A stretch of 64,000 bases of DNA from Margaritifera margaritifera (GCA_029931535.1 JAQPZY010001536.1:2487001-2551000), one strand, 5' to 3'; shown: positions 47,661 to 58,782, counted from the stretch's first letter. Notes: generated by a model not told the origin, from the sequence alone. Translations and numbers: made by a program.

Positions 47661-48799
47661 GAAACATAATTTTAGGAGTAACTGTTTTGTCAATTTCCCT
47701 GAGACAGTTTTGGTATTAAAGCAACAAAGTAAAATTAAGTTAAATACCCACCCACCCCCAAAAACTTCTATATTAACATCAACAATGTCGATTTGTGGTC
47801 TAAATTAAACTTCGAAATTCAAACCGCTGCACACTAGTATTGGTTATTGCTTGTTGGTCTTTACTGTACAGATAAAAGGATTGGTACTTAATCTGGCCTA
47901 CCGCCTATTTAGAACAACTATGCGTGTGTCTCATACTGTTACTAATTGGGAAATCTCACATACTTATACTAGCTGGAAAATCTCACATTGTAAATTATTC
48001 AAATTACAAAATGGCAATTGCCAAAAAGGAGCTTGTTATTGGTGAAAACTATAATGCACGAGTGGTACATATATCAGCCTTTATGAACGATTTCACATTG
48101 TTTGTTTCAACTTTTATTCTAATCAGATTACAAGATGAATGAAACATTCTGCATTACTGTGCTACAAAACACATGGAGATTTCTTGTGTTATTATTATCG
48201 CATAAAACCGGACGTTGTAATTATGCTTTAAGTGGTATTTGTCAGTGATGAATATCACCAAATTGACGACAGAGAACTGTACAAATATTAGCTCTTTCAA
48301 ATATTGAAATCTCCGGTTTTTGGTTTTAAACATACATATAAACACATATATGAAGAGATCATATGTTATTGAACTTTCCACTGGTATTCCAGGACGAATA
48401 AATTTGATCATATTAAAAAATGTAGTATAATAGCTTCGATTACATGTAAACATATATTATATGCATACACACACACACGCACACACACACATATATAAAT
48501 AGATAGATAGATACATTCATATATATACATTTATACTCATGCATATGCATGCAGAAACATACACGCATACATGAGTATACACATATGCACATACAAATAC
48601 GTACACATACACAACTACATCTACATACATACACACACTTATATGTGTATTGCTTTGTCAAATGATGCTCAGGGAAGAGAAAGTCAAGAAAATCTTTTGC
48701 GGAAAATGATAATAACAGTGTTCAAGACTTAAAAACCATGACAAGGAAAGACACATTTGAATTTAACTTTTAACTATCGGTTCAAAAGTGTTTAGTACA
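47656..48799. other. Spacer with CA/CATA low-complexity DNA
   Basis: A (CA)n run at 48466-48492 and CATA/GATA-type low complexity to 48640. No gene recognised; frames here are repeat-driven. Confidence 0.45.
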
Positions 48800-50310
48800 T
48801 CAGAGATATAGATGAACCTGTTTAAATACTTTAGTATTAATTGTGTCATTATGATTGTCGTCTGCAAATAAAAGCATGTCTAGGTCAATATGATTTGGAA
48901 CTTTGACTAGGTTATTCACCAGCAGGGTTAGAGGACTATTGTTTAGTTTATATTCAAATAAAAAGTGGTATACTGCTTCATTGACAGCAACTACAAAATA
49001 GATTCGGAACGATGTCGCTCTAATATATATCAACCTTAAGCACTCAATAGTTATTCCACGGAGTATCATGTAAAATAGTCATAGATTAGTAGGATGGCAC
49101 TTGCTTGTTTTTATTTAATTATTTTTGGAAGACAGATATAGAATTGGAGTTTCTTTTATTGTGAGGTAGATTGTTCCTTAATTTGGTAGTTGATTGTAAC
49201 AAAGAGCGATTTGTTAGCTGTAAACGACAAAAATGGTATTTCAAAATTTAAAATGCTTCTTAATGAATATTTATGGCGTCCACTTCAAATATCCGTTTCG
49301 TTTAAAACCTGCGGTGTCATATGATTAACCATTTTATAAATAAAACAAGTTTGCGGACTTTTCTACTCTCTTTTTAAAGTAGCGAACTACATTCTCTATA
49401 TAAAATTTCAGACCTTACACATCTCGCAAGCCCTGTTACAATTCGTGCTGCTTCCTTTTGCACATTTTTAAGTCGATTAGAATCGGTTTTGCTACATCCA
49501 TCCCATACCGTATCCGCATACTCTAAAATTGACTGATGACTGTTATGTATATTTTGTTTAGTGAACCTCTATTCATTATGAACTTGAGCTTTCTCATTAT
49601 TCCAATCATCTCTGATACGTTCAGAATACATTTTTCATAATGACATCATAGATCTCTTGTTCTTTAATTTGTACATGGTCGAAAACTTTATCAGAGCGAT
49701 AGAAATTTGGAGGTATGGAAATGTCTCTATCATCAATGTCAGAGACAGATGCAAAATAATCATTTAGTTTTTTTGCAGTTTTTGATATCCTGAAAAATCA
49801 ATTTGTTTGAACCATTTGTTTCTTCAGCAAGCAGAGAAGGAACCGAACTGAAATTTCTTCGTTTAATCAAAATTGAAACAATCTTCCAGAATTGCTTCGA
49901 AATTGAAAAAGTAAGCTTAAAGTTTAAATCTTCTAAGTAAATTTTTACTTTGCTTTCTTTTTAAGAGTATTCACTTTATTTCTTCCTTTCTTATAAATAT
50001 GCTGCTTATAGTGATTGTTCGTCCTTACCTCGACTTGTTTAGCTCTATCCGTTTCTATGCTGAAGTTTTGTATGATGTTTTCGTACCAAGGTTGATAATG
50101 TGAACGCACAATACTGTTTATGTGGTATGTAAGTTAAGCCATATCCAACAATTTCGATGTAAAAGATTCAGCACCATCATCGATGATGTGTTTACCATTA
50201 AGGAATTAATCCACAGGAAAATATTTGATTTCAGCTGTAAAAGTATCACAGTCAGCACGAGAGCATAGCCCAATATAAGTTTGCGTTATCTGATAATCCA
50301 CTTCAACAAA
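48800..50310 (-). pseudogene. CR1-like LINE with the RT core deleted
   Basis: Read on minus from about 50130: SHYQPWYENIIQNFSIETDR, NNHYKQHIYKKGRNKVN and FSISKQFWKIVSILIKRRN (endonuclease-RT linker). NDYFASVSDIDDRDISIPP and VQIKEQEIYDVIMKNV (49640) follow. Then comes directly MIGIMRKLKFIMNRGSLNKIY (49590) and LEYADTVWDGCSKTDSNRL with AARIVTGLARC (49530-49420), the post-catalytic thumb region. KLRNNLPHNKRNSNS and a C-terminal frame 49069-48800 complete it. The palm, including the catalytic box, is missing between 49640 and 49600, so the copy cannot be autonomous. Frameshifts are also present. Confidence 0.82.
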
Positions 50311-51049
50311 GGCAAAAATGCCATAATGGTATGATATATATGGTTCAAAATAGAATAACACCCCATTTCCTAATGTTTATCGGATTTTTACATTGATACC
50401 AGGACTAATAAGCATGATCTTGTTTCTGAAGTCTCCGCTATATCCAATTCATTATTTAGTTTGAAAATAAAGAATATGTTTGTAAAAACAAATAAGTAGC
50501 AGGGGGCTGTATACGTGGCTCAGGTTGTCTGGCTGAAGATGTGATATTCTAGTCATTGTTGAACAGATGTAAGATTTTGCTTAGAAAAAAAGTACCAATT
50601 GATGCAAACAGAGGAAGAGTGACGTGACCTTCGTCATCATAAGTACATGTTTCAGACTCACCTGCATTCACTGGATGGTCAGGTTAGATCTCTAGCAAGT
50701 TGACTTCCCTTACACGTTCATTGACAGAGTACATCTTACATATATAATGCATTTTGATTTAAATTATTGGCAGTATTCGCTCAATGTATATCATGTGATT
50801 TGATTGCAATGAGAATCAAATTTGACAAGACTTTTTGAAATTTCGGAATGCAAATTATGTTGACGGCGCATGGATTCCTAAATATACATACCGTCACATA
50901 ACCCTTAATTAGTGTGTACTAAAATTGTATTTTGCACAGGTCTGCAATTGACACGTAAGCCAACTAAAAGCGTTGTAAGAAAAATTCCACACGCATCAAT
51001 TACACCAACATGGGACAATAATTCACAGTTAATAGTTACATGACTTCCA
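50311..51049. other. Spacer between two outward-facing LINE fragments
   Basis: AT-rich; the first part may be decayed endonuclease sequence of the minus element, but no motif is readable. Confidence 0.4.
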
Positions 51050-51720
51050 AAATAAGCTAGTAGGCAATCTCTCTATTTTAAAACTGGGTGGGAAAATCTG
51101 CAATCTAGACGAAAATTATTAACGCTCTATAACATTAAAACGAGGCAAACTCCGGACTATCTCATTGAATTACTCACCCTGTGTCCGAGCAAACAAATTA
51201 TAACCTTCGACGTTCAAATAATATAGTCATTGTAATTTCAGTCTAAATTCTACCAAATCGTTTTTTATACCCTCAACAGTGGTCTTGTGGAACAATCTTG
51301 AACAGGATACACAATATAGCATGTCTTACAGTGCTTTGAAAAACTGTTTATGTCCAAATATGGAATCCAGTAAAATGACTAGTTTTATTCATCGAGCCAT
51401 AGATATTATCCATACTAGATTGCAACATAATGTAAGCTCATTTGAAGCTAATCTTTACTGCGTTCAACATGTTGACACCCCTTTTTGTTCCTGCGGTTGA
51501 ATAGAAACCACCATGCATTTCTTCATGTTCTGTCCCAAGTATAGTCAGCAACGAACCGAGTTGATAAGAAAATTATTCTCAGTGCCATATCCAGCTGTTA
51601 GCTTAGATTTACTGCTTTAGGGAAAGGGCGGTGCAAATGATAAATATAGAATTTTACAACACGTATGCACATATATATCTGATACCGGACGATTTCAATA
51701 ACTGATTCAAATCGCGAATC
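51050..51720 (+). pseudogene. CR1-like LINE 3' fragment
   Basis: Plus frames read LYFKTGWENLQSRRKLLTLY and KTRQTPDYLIELLT (51075-51185). Then comes the frame 51279-51500 with VLWNNLEQDTQYS and DIIHTRLQHNVSSFEANLYC ending CSCG, and after one stop HFFMFCPKYSQQRTELI (51510-51565). This is the C-terminal part of ORF2 of CR1-type elements, with its CxCG...H-FF-CP tail. It is the same broad family as the minus element at 48800-50310, pointing the opposite way. A purine-rich stretch follows, and an AATAAAA-like signal at 51920. Confidence 0.8.
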
Positions 51721-53190
51721 CCGTTACTGTGCCCCCAAGCTCAAGCTCTGTCTGTCTGTCTCTCTCTCTCCAATCATTTTTCATTATTAGTCACTGTTGT
51801 CATGTTGAAATATGTTGCAATATATGAAGTATGTATAGCGAGAGAGAGAGAAAGATTGAGGGGGGGAGGCTAATTTAAGTTATCAGAACTTGTGCCCAAT
51901 CCCATTGTATCATTTGTGACAATAAAATATGTTTAAAACTGTAATTTAAATTGCATCGACATGTCATGTAAATTTATAACAAAATGGTTTAAATGCCTTC
52001 CTAATTTACTATGCCCCATGCCTTGATGCAGTACAACAAAAGCATAAGATTGTTTTGCATAGTTTTCTATTCATATGCATTTACGGAAACTACATGTATT
52101 GCATGCACAGGGTCTTCATTAATTTCTTCCGATGATACAATTCTTTATTCCATTTTGTTGCGTTTTTTCTAAATCTCAGATTTGGAGAAAAGAAAGAAAG
52201 AAAGAATGTGCAATTTGCACTATTTGCTATTATTTTTAACTCTATTCAGAAGTTGAATTTTTACGATTTGTTATCAGATCGCGAGCCATTTGTAAGCAAT
52301 ATTCTTCTATCCCATTTTTTATTGTCACTTTTTTCAGTTTTCCGAAAGCATTTAAGAACAAAGAAAATTATGCTCTCATATTTACGTTAACATATTGTTC
52401 ATTACGTCATCAGCCAGATACAACATTTATGTCTAGGACTGCTGTGTTAATATAATTAAGTTTATACTTACATAATATATTAGGTTTTGTATATAAGACA
52501 ACCTTTCAACGTTCAGTTTATATGCATGTGACACTATGGCGTCTGACACAATGTAGTCATTTAGACTCTAACTCAAAAAGTAAAAAAGGTACACAAAGCT
52601 GAATGGCGTCATATCATTGCATGTTTAATATTCAAATTTGAGAACTTAGAAAAATTGGACAGAATAAAGTTCACTAAGAGGAAATTAGTGGTTTTGGAGG
52701 GATAAACCTTTTCAGGCCAAACATATGACGTAAACTTTTTAAATATAGTTAATATGGTGATCCCTTTGGGATTCATTTTGTAATTTTAAAATCAATTTTG
52801 TGAAAAAGTGACCACGTGGCATTAATTCGGTTACATATCTGACTGATCATAGCAAACCAAGCTTCAGCGGGACCAAAGGAGTTATGAGCTCTTCAGATAA
52901 CGTGTACCTGTAACACAAGTTATGTAAAATCTATACCACTATCAATTTGATAACAATTTGACCGGAAGTGCCTATATTCTATGCCATTGCCTTCCGGTGT
53001 TTCACATATGCTCCATAAGTGAAAAGAACGACGAAAGACGATTAATTGTTCGTAACAATCCTCATAGGCTGTATTCTTAGTCCTGAGATTGAATCACCGC
53101 AAAAAAAATGTATACGATGTGTACACTTATTTCAATTCCGCGACAATGTACAAAAATATTACTCTAACTCAGAAACGTTACTCTACACAG
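51721..53190. other. AT-rich spacer
   Basis: Short GA tract at 51839-51851. The 60-codon frame at 52208-52390 is unrecognised. Nothing else supportable. Confidence 0.4.
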
Positions 53191-53243
53191 GCAAAGAACG
53201 CGCACAGTATACATTGTCTGCCATCTCCATGACATCAAGCGAG
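53191..53243 (+). CDS. Candidate 53-nt internal exon
   Basis: TCTACACAG/GC at 53190 and GCGAG/GTAAGT at 53243 bracket 53 bases that are markedly less AT-rich than the surroundings. In one frame it reads KERAQYTLSAISMTSSE, in another QRTRTVYIVCHLHDIKR; both are open. The donor is a perfect consensus; the acceptor has a modest pyrimidine tract. Internal exons of this size are common in animals. No family can be inferred from 17 residues. Confidence 0.35.
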
Positions 53244-53832
53244 GTAAGTCGGAACACGTGTCAAACTAGCTATGTTCCTCTGATAAGACATTTTGACATT
53301 TACAGAAGGCATGAAGTATGATATGAGACGCTTACCACAGTAACCAATGGAAATTATTGGTCAACAAGCGGAAGGAAGTTTAGCTGATAAAAAAATCCTA
53401 TAATTTGATATTTTAAGCATCATGACTCAGTAAAAACTGTCAAATTTACAACAAAATTGTTTTAATGTAAAGTAAACCTTGCACACAAGAAACAGCGAGC
53501 TGTCAATCACATTATTGTAATAAATACAATCATATATCTGAGGCTTGTTTTAATCTTAGCATTACAGAAACTACAACGGCTCGACATTGTAAATCCGCAC
53601 ATGCTTCTCTTAATAATTCTAACCCGAATATATTTCTCACCAAAATTCCCATATCTCTCTTCTCTAATCTTAAAATATAAACTGGTAAAGCTTTATAATT
53701 TAATCTTACACATATAAATGACACAATAAGTGAAATTCTCTCAAAAAATTATTTAATATACAAAATCTGACTGCAGTTCTTAATTTGTGCCATTAGTCAC
53801 TATTGAATTATATACTATATCAGCAAATCAGC

Positions 53833-53833
<1 letters not shown>

Positions 53834-53918
<85 letters not shown>
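53834..53918. repeat. (AT)n microsatellite
   Basis: AT run of about 40 units, one GT interruption at the left. Confidence 0.97.
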
Positions 53919-53923
<5 letters not shown>

Positions 53924-54468
53924 TTCCTTTTTCTGCGCTCCATTTTGAGCTATGGGCAATTCCAGTCAAGACTGCAACATTTAAAGTGTTGTAGATGGCC
54001 TCCGACCACAATTACCCCCCCTCCCCTTTTGCGGTTGACCCAAATCAGGAAGATATTCCGAGCTAATAGTGCTTGCTTACATGGCCTGTTTGCCACTGAC
54101 TTATGATGCAAAGTAACTTATTTGAAAAATTATGAAGGAAAGACTTTCAACTTTCTGAAATTGTATAGAAAGTTACATTTGCTTGTTCTTTAAGAAAACC
54201 AGTAGGATGTAAAATGCCCCTGTTTTCCGGGTTATGCAGACACTTTTTGATTACTTCCTTTACATCAGTTTGCTGAGATTAGTAACACGCAAAGGCGAGC
54301 CGGTCAACCTATGATGAAACCTGGTAGCATTTATCGAACTTAGGTGGGTTAATGTGCAGCAAAAGCGATATAGGTATATCAGTTATGGTAAAAGTGGCAT
54401 ACAGTTTAATGCTTATACATGAAATAGAAGAAAATATAATGGTGGTCTGAGGCTAGACATATAATCAA
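53919..54468. other. Spacer, nothing recognised
   Basis: Mixed composition with a C-rich patch at 54015-54027; plus frame 53843-54106 begins in the AT repeat and is not supported. Confidence 0.4.
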
Positions 54469-54507
54469 CCCCCCCCCCCCCCGCACCCCCCCCCACCCCC
54501 ACCCCCC
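54469..54507. repeat. Poly-C tract
   Basis: C14 followed by C9, C5 and C6 blocks separated by single A or GCA. The minus strand has four or more G runs and could form a G-quadruplex. Confidence 0.95.
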
Positions 54508-54539
54508 ATCATTCCCATGAAGGTCATAAGGAGGGAATC

Positions 54540-54860
54540 AGAACACTCAGAGAGCCTTCATGTGTTATTTGTTGGATCGTCCCCACCCCCACTCCACCTC
54601 AGAATGTGTTTGGAACCAGCCCCCGTGTAAACAAAATGTGAGCCCATGCCCTACCCACATGGGCCGGCCCAAAATTGTAGTGGCCTTAAAACTGTTGTTT
54701 TTTTTACAAACCAGCCCTACACTCTCACCGCATTTCGGACAGCTTGCCACAGCCTCCTTAGAAAGGCAAGGGGAACCCACGAGGATGAGTGACAATGACG
54801 CACTCAGTTTTACAATAAGGGCCTGCCACTCACTCACCATAAAATGCCATACCTCGCAGT
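54540..54860 (+). repeat. Possible left terminal repeat of the Polinton-like block
   Basis: GTTTGGAACCAGCCCCCGTG and TAAACAAAATG, then CCACATGGGCCGGCCCAAAA correspond, inverted, to the minus-strand reading of 61660-61870 (GTTTGGGACCAGCCTCCATG, GGGCCCACCCCCACCCACCA, then TGGGCTGCTCCAAA). The similarity is partial with indels. Polintons carry long terminal inverted repeats, and the position just outside the virus-like genes on both sides fits. Confidence 0.4.
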
Positions 54861-55321
54861 AAATATTTTTTGAATGATTATATTACTATTATGTACAATT
54901 AGTTGTACGTTTACTCATTCGGGTAAACTAGGAATTTTATAATACTATGCACGCACAATATTTTCTGGTACATAGCCGCAAGTTATGTACCTTAAAATTT
55001 ACAGCTATTTGTGGTATGACAACAATAATCAGGTAACGAGCGACGATATAGCGGTAGGCACCAGTGTCGATGTCAACAAAAATGCCCGCACAAGTGTCCA
55101 GGCAAGAACCCGCAGTGTCCAAACAGCAGCTGCAGCCTTCGAAAAATGAAAGGTTGGACTTCGACCCGCCCGCGTTCGAGGCAAGCGCAACAACGGCGCA
55201 AACCATCACCATGCGAAAGTACAGGAAAACAAAAAGCAGAACACAACGATGCCAATCGAGCAGCACTAGTCGTGGGAGTATTGCAGTGGGGATTGCGGTC
55301 GTCTGGTTTATGCACTCCTAA

Positions 55322-55519
55322 AACGAACGTGGCGAGGTATACTTAAACAGAGAATGGGTAAACATTTCCAGAGGATTTAACTGCGCCGTTAAAAATATCG
55401 CCGAAAATGTTATCGGAAGGAGTAATTCCTGCGGCCGGTGTACTCGAACGAAGGATGGGTGTGGATTTCTAGAGGTTCAGTGTGCATTTTCAAAGGACTT
55501 ACCCGACCACACCCGTTGA
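55322..55519 (+). CDS. Cysteine-containing frame in virus-like block
   Basis: The open frame between stops has no ATG near its start: LNREWVNISRGFNCAVK, then SNSCGRCTRTKDGCGF and VQCAFSKDLPDH. Five cysteines cluster in the second half. Upstream GC-rich frames at 55064-55321 (plus and minus) cannot be ranked. It may be a fragment of an element gene; function unknown. Confidence 0.25.
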   Translation, partial: NERGEVYLNREWVNISRGFNCAVKNIAENVIGRSNSCGRCTRTKDGCGFLEVQCAFSKDLPDHTR

Positions 55520-55760
55520 AAAACAAATTAGCTGCCAGAGGAGGTATTAGACATTTTAAGAGGCCTAATATACGCAGGCGATTATAGCGAGGACCAAGAA
55601 AGTTCAGTACGACAACGCACATCTCTGGCAAAACGAGGCCAGAAAGACCCCATCCTCTCCGATCGTCTACCAGACGGAGCTCCCAGAAGCAGCCCAGAAG
55701 AAAGGCGAACCGGTGTAAGCACTGCGGGCGATGGTTCGCGTCCCTATCTTCAATGTAGGT
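55504..55760 (+). pseudogene. Basic protein fragment with truncated zinc finger
   Basis: The plus frame reads LAARGGIRHFKRPNIRRR, a stop, then GPRKFSTTTHISGKTRPERP and KQPRRKANRCKHCGRWFASL, ending in a stop at the inverted-repeat tip. CKHC is the first half of a C2H2 finger; the histidine half is cut off by the inversion junction. The mirrored copy runs on minus from about 56028 to 55831 and ends identically. Basic, arginine-rich and short, it could be a virion or DNA-binding protein of the element. The family is not identified. Confidence 0.35.
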
Positions 55761-55972
55761 CCAGCTGGCCCTTAGCCAGTGCCATCAGCTATGCGATCGG
55801 TGCTTCTAGCCGCGAGTTCTGGGCTTCGACCTACATTGAAGATAGGGACGCGAACCATCGCCCGCAGTGCTTACACCGGTTCGCCTTTCTTTTGGGCTGC
55901 TTCTGGGAGCTCCGTCTGGCAGACAATCGGAGAGCATGGGGTCTTTCTGACCTCGTTTTGCCAGAGATGTGC
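55617..55972. repeat. 145-bp inverted repeat, 66-bp loop, ~97% identical
   Basis: Arm 55617-55761 matches the reverse complement of 55828-55972 with about five mismatches and no gaps. The loop is 55762-55827. The arms hold the zinc-finger fragment. High identity among decayed surroundings means a recent inverted duplication or gene conversion. It would form a strong cruciform or, if transcribed, a long hairpin. Confidence 0.95.
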
Positions 55973-56079
55973 GGGGCCAGCCCCAGCGGCGAAAGATAAG
56001 CAGTTCGCGCAAGCAGAGGCAAAGTCAACGCTTTTGGCGAAGCTAGGCGGCCAGAAGAGAAGCGAATAACGCCGGATGA

Positions 56080-56561
56080 GGCTGCAGAATTACTACGAAT
56101 TACGATTGACCTGTGTTTTCAGCATCCCAGGAGCCGCTTCAGTGGCTTGTTTAATCATTCTTTTGCGCCGCTGAAATCTGCTTTAGGGGCTGGATCTGGA
56201 GACGACGTTGCGCCGCCCCCGACTCCTGTGATCTCGAGCACATGTATGCTTATAATTAACGCAGCGACGTGCAAATCGAGGTGTTTATGATGCCATGCTC
56301 ACGAAAGATGGTTCGCAGCTCTCGCCGAAGGTTCTATCTTTGCGGATGACTTGGCTGATAAGCTCCTGTATGTAGCTGCTTGCGGTCTGTTTCATCTGGA
56401 GCTCCTTCTATGGCTTTTTCTCAACACGTCCATGTTGTTTTTAATTTCTACGATTTTGACGGTAGTATTTAAAAGCGCACCTTTCAGGTCCCTCTGCTGC
56501 AACTTCATTGACAACGGCTACAATTGACCCAGTCGCGGAGAGTAGCTGAATATTAGGTCAG
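56080..56561 (-). other. Coding-like decayed stretch on minus
   Basis: Minus frames include LKGALLNTTVKIVEIKNN and MDVLRKSHRRSSR, then after a shift SYIQELISQVIRKDRTFGES. They look like charged helical protein in broken frames between the 56.6-kb ORF and the inverted repeat. Family unknown. Confidence 0.3.
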
Positions 56562-56966
56562 CTAGACGGTTTCGGCTGGGATTTCATCTCGAGCCTTTTG
56601 CAATGATTTGCTGCTTACCCTTGACTGTGGCAGTGGCTGCTGTATGCCTAGTTTCTCATATATGCCCCTACTATGTTGTTGTGCTAGATAGGAAAGTTTA
56701 TATGGAACTAGTTTTCCAGCTTTCTTATATTCGAAAGGGCTATTATACCTCCAGAGTTCCAATTTGCCACTAGGGTCAACATCAAACTCTGCATACACAG
56801 GCTTTTCATTTATGCCACTGGCGTTAAAGAGGGCATTAACCATTTTAATGCAAAGTAAATTTTCAGTTTCTATCAGATCATCTCCATGAACGTTTTTCAA
56901 GCGGGTTTCCAATTCAGTTAATTGTTGGTGTCCTTCCTGGGCGGGTGGGGGTGGGGAGGGGGATGT
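56562..56966 (-). CDS. Unrecognised ORF in virus-like block
   Basis: A minus frame of about 116-130 codons. From the ATG at 56912 it starts METRLKNVHGDDLIETENLL and continues VYAEFDVDPSGKLELWRYN and LSYLAQQHSRGIYEKLGIQ. Upstream in the same frame is a proline-rich lead (PSPPPPAQEGHQQL) with a pyrimidine tract ending CCCAG that could be an acceptor. It has normal amino-acid composition, uninterrupted, unlike the frameshifted capsid gene. It may be an element gene or a host exon. No family recognised. Confidence 0.4.
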   Translation of the reverse strand, partial: TSPSPPPPAQEGHQQLTELETRLKNVHGDDLIETENLLCIKMVNALFNASGINEKPVYAEFDVDPSGKLELWRYNSPFEYKKAGKLVPYKLSYLAQQHSRGIYEKLGIQQPLPQSRVSSKSLQKARDEIPAETV

Positions 56967-57164
56967 AGGTTAAAGAAATATTTATAATTCATCCTCCTCA
57001 GGTGGAATATTTTCACGATCATTTCAAGGTCAAAATCCCATTCGCCCATCGTAAAACAAACCCGAGTGTTAATGGCGTAATTCAGTATTAAAGAATGGAC
57101 ACCTGAACTAAAATAGCACTAAGTATCTCTCTATACAGAAAAAAAAAACAACAACAAAAAACAC

Positions 57165-58325
57165 AACCAATTCCGCTCCCTCCAAACCAGCTGTTTATTG
57201 TCAGATTTCCCAACATCGATAGCAACGATGTCATTGTACCCGACACCGCCAGGCTGGCATTCACAATTTCTTTGAGCAGCGGCACAGCAGCGCCGGTTGA
57301 CGCCAACCGTGCAATCGTGAACAACATTGGCCGCGTCATTGACAAAAAAGTTGAGTGTCAAGCTCGAGGGCAATGAGATGGCGTGTACCAACGAAGCAGA
57401 CGTCTGGGATATCTATAAGTTTATTTGGTTCACGGAAAAAGAGCGGACAAACGCGGTATACCAGGGCATAAAGAAAGTGAACAGAGTCGCAATACGTGTC
57501 GGCACTGACAATGCCGTTGCAGCCAGTCAGCCTGTCGTGTTTGGGAACCGTTTTTGTGTGTGTGTGTGTGTGTGTTGTGCCGCTCAACTTCGAGCTGCTA
57601 AATAGTCATATGCCATGCTACCACTCCGCACTTTCAGTCCGCCTCACATATGAGCTGACGTTTAACGACTACGGAAGGGTGATCTCGAGCACTAACAAAG
57701 GGGAGAGCTGCACAATGAGAGGTATCTCTCTCGAGTTCGACGTCCTGATCCACGCAGATCTCACTCGCTTGAATCAGCAGTAGTACTACACGGGAAAAGG
57801 TGCAATCTTGTACACTCGAATGTTGTGGCAAATAAGAAAGAGCCCGTGTGAACCATCAGCCTACTCAAGCCAGCGAAAAGAATGAAGGATATAGTTGTGA
57901 TCTTCGAGGATGTTGCAACGCTGATTTTTTCACGCGATACTGAGTATGTATACAACCCCATTTATCAAGATGTCGGATACGATCAAGAACGTCCAAAACC
58001 AGATCTGTGCTTTTGGACAGGCGCAATACCAGCAGTGGAAAGAGGCCCTAACACAATGGTGAGGGAATCTATCACGGACGCGGAACTGCCGGATATAGAT
58101 GTTTGAGCATTGTACCAAATCTGCTTTAACGTTTTCATCGATATGAGGTCGAATGAAGACCACACGGTCCACGGATCAGGACGACGCATCAAAAACGCAA
58201 GCGAAGGCGTAACCCTGCAAAATACAAAACAACCAAGGCAGCAGGACTGTTGAACGTGTACTTATACCTCATCATGGATACTCAGCTTAACATATAAAAT
58301 GTCCAGTTTGCGTCAGCCATCTACT
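57165..58325 (+). pseudogene. Polinton/adintovirus-like major capsid protein, broken
   Basis: The first frame reads PPNQLFIVRFPNIDSNDVIV (57180) to a stop at 57387. A second frame (57350-57550) has KLSVKLEGNEM and DVWDIYKFIW, and ends at NRF before a TG microsatellite. A third (57580-57783) has VPLNFELLNSHMP, YELTFNDYGRVISS and GISLEFDV. After a gap, FEDVATLIFSRDTEYVYNP (57905) follows. Later come VHGSGRRIKNASEGVTLQ (58165-58215) and YLIMDTQLN with a final SAIY and stop at 58325. These blocks, in this order, are those of the double jelly-roll capsid proteins of Polinton/Maverick elements (annotated in many animals as F54H12.2-like). At least four frameshifts or stops and a deletion near 57790-57890 make it non-functional. 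A packaging ATPase follows, as expected. Confidence 0.82.
57555..57574. repeat. (TG)n tract inside the capsid gene
   Basis: Ten TG units lie exactly where the capsid reading changes frame, between the NRF and VPLNFELL blocks. Confidence 0.95.
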
Positions 58326-58341
58326 AGCCTTTGCCTGATAA

Positions 58342-58782
58342 CTGCTCGAATCGGCTTTTAAGGACCAAGTTGATTTAATCGTCATCATTTGCACTACTAT
58401 ACGCAGTAACAATGCATATGATGGACCGTGGACCAGCGGCAAAAAAGACGCTGTAGTATTTCTGAACGACCCTGAGGGCCATGATCTGGATTCCACTCTA
58501 TTTCTGATCGACGATTGTGCCTTTCTTTCTGACGTCTGTCATAAGGAAACGGCCATCACTAAGCTCGCCTATGTCAGACTCCATGCCGGCATCAGCTTGT
58601 GGGTCATAACACAAACGTACAATGCTGTTGCCTGTGATTTCCGTGAGCAGTCCTCCTGGATAGCCCTATTTTACTGCATTTGTGGACACGCTGAGAGAAG
58701 ACGATATCACTGAAGCGTCGCGTCCAGTGGAGCCCTATGAGTTTCTTAAAAGGAAATTTTCGGCAAGCTCATTCTGCTAACG
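58342..58782 (+). pseudogene. FtsK/A32-like packaging ATPase, C-terminal part
   Basis: The frame 58342-58713 reads LLESAFKDQVDLIVIICTT, then VVFLNDPEGHD, LFLIDDCAFLSDVCHKE, ITKLAYVRLHAGISLWVITQ and FREQSSWIALFYC. LFLIDD is the Walker B strand, and the following H-x-G-I-S-x-W-V-x-T-Q block is the sensor region of the A32/FtsK-type genome-packaging ATPases of Polintons and large DNA viruses. A shift near 58690 leads to DITEASRPVEPYEFLKRKF and a stop at 58782. The N-terminal Walker A loop is absent: the frame begins right after the capsid stop, so the gene is 5'-truncated and inactive. Confidence 0.72.

Noticed and set aside
48440..48661. 73-codon minus frame rich in C, V and Y
   Set aside because: CA/CATA low-complexity DNA read through.
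48840..48880. LLFADD on minus, resembling the RT catalytic box
   Set aside because: It lies at the extreme C-terminus of the LINE ORF2, after the thumb and the Cys/His-type tail, where CR1-like proteins carry an LL-x-G/D motif. The real catalytic region of this copy is deleted.
54565..54862. 91- and 100-codon frames on both strands
   Set aside because: They overlap the putative terminal repeat and C-rich DNA; composition (P, H, C) reflects base content.
55064..55346. Overlapping GC-rich frames of 66-85 codons on both strands
   Set aside because: Four frames are open over the same DNA because of base composition; none shows a motif that lets one be chosen.
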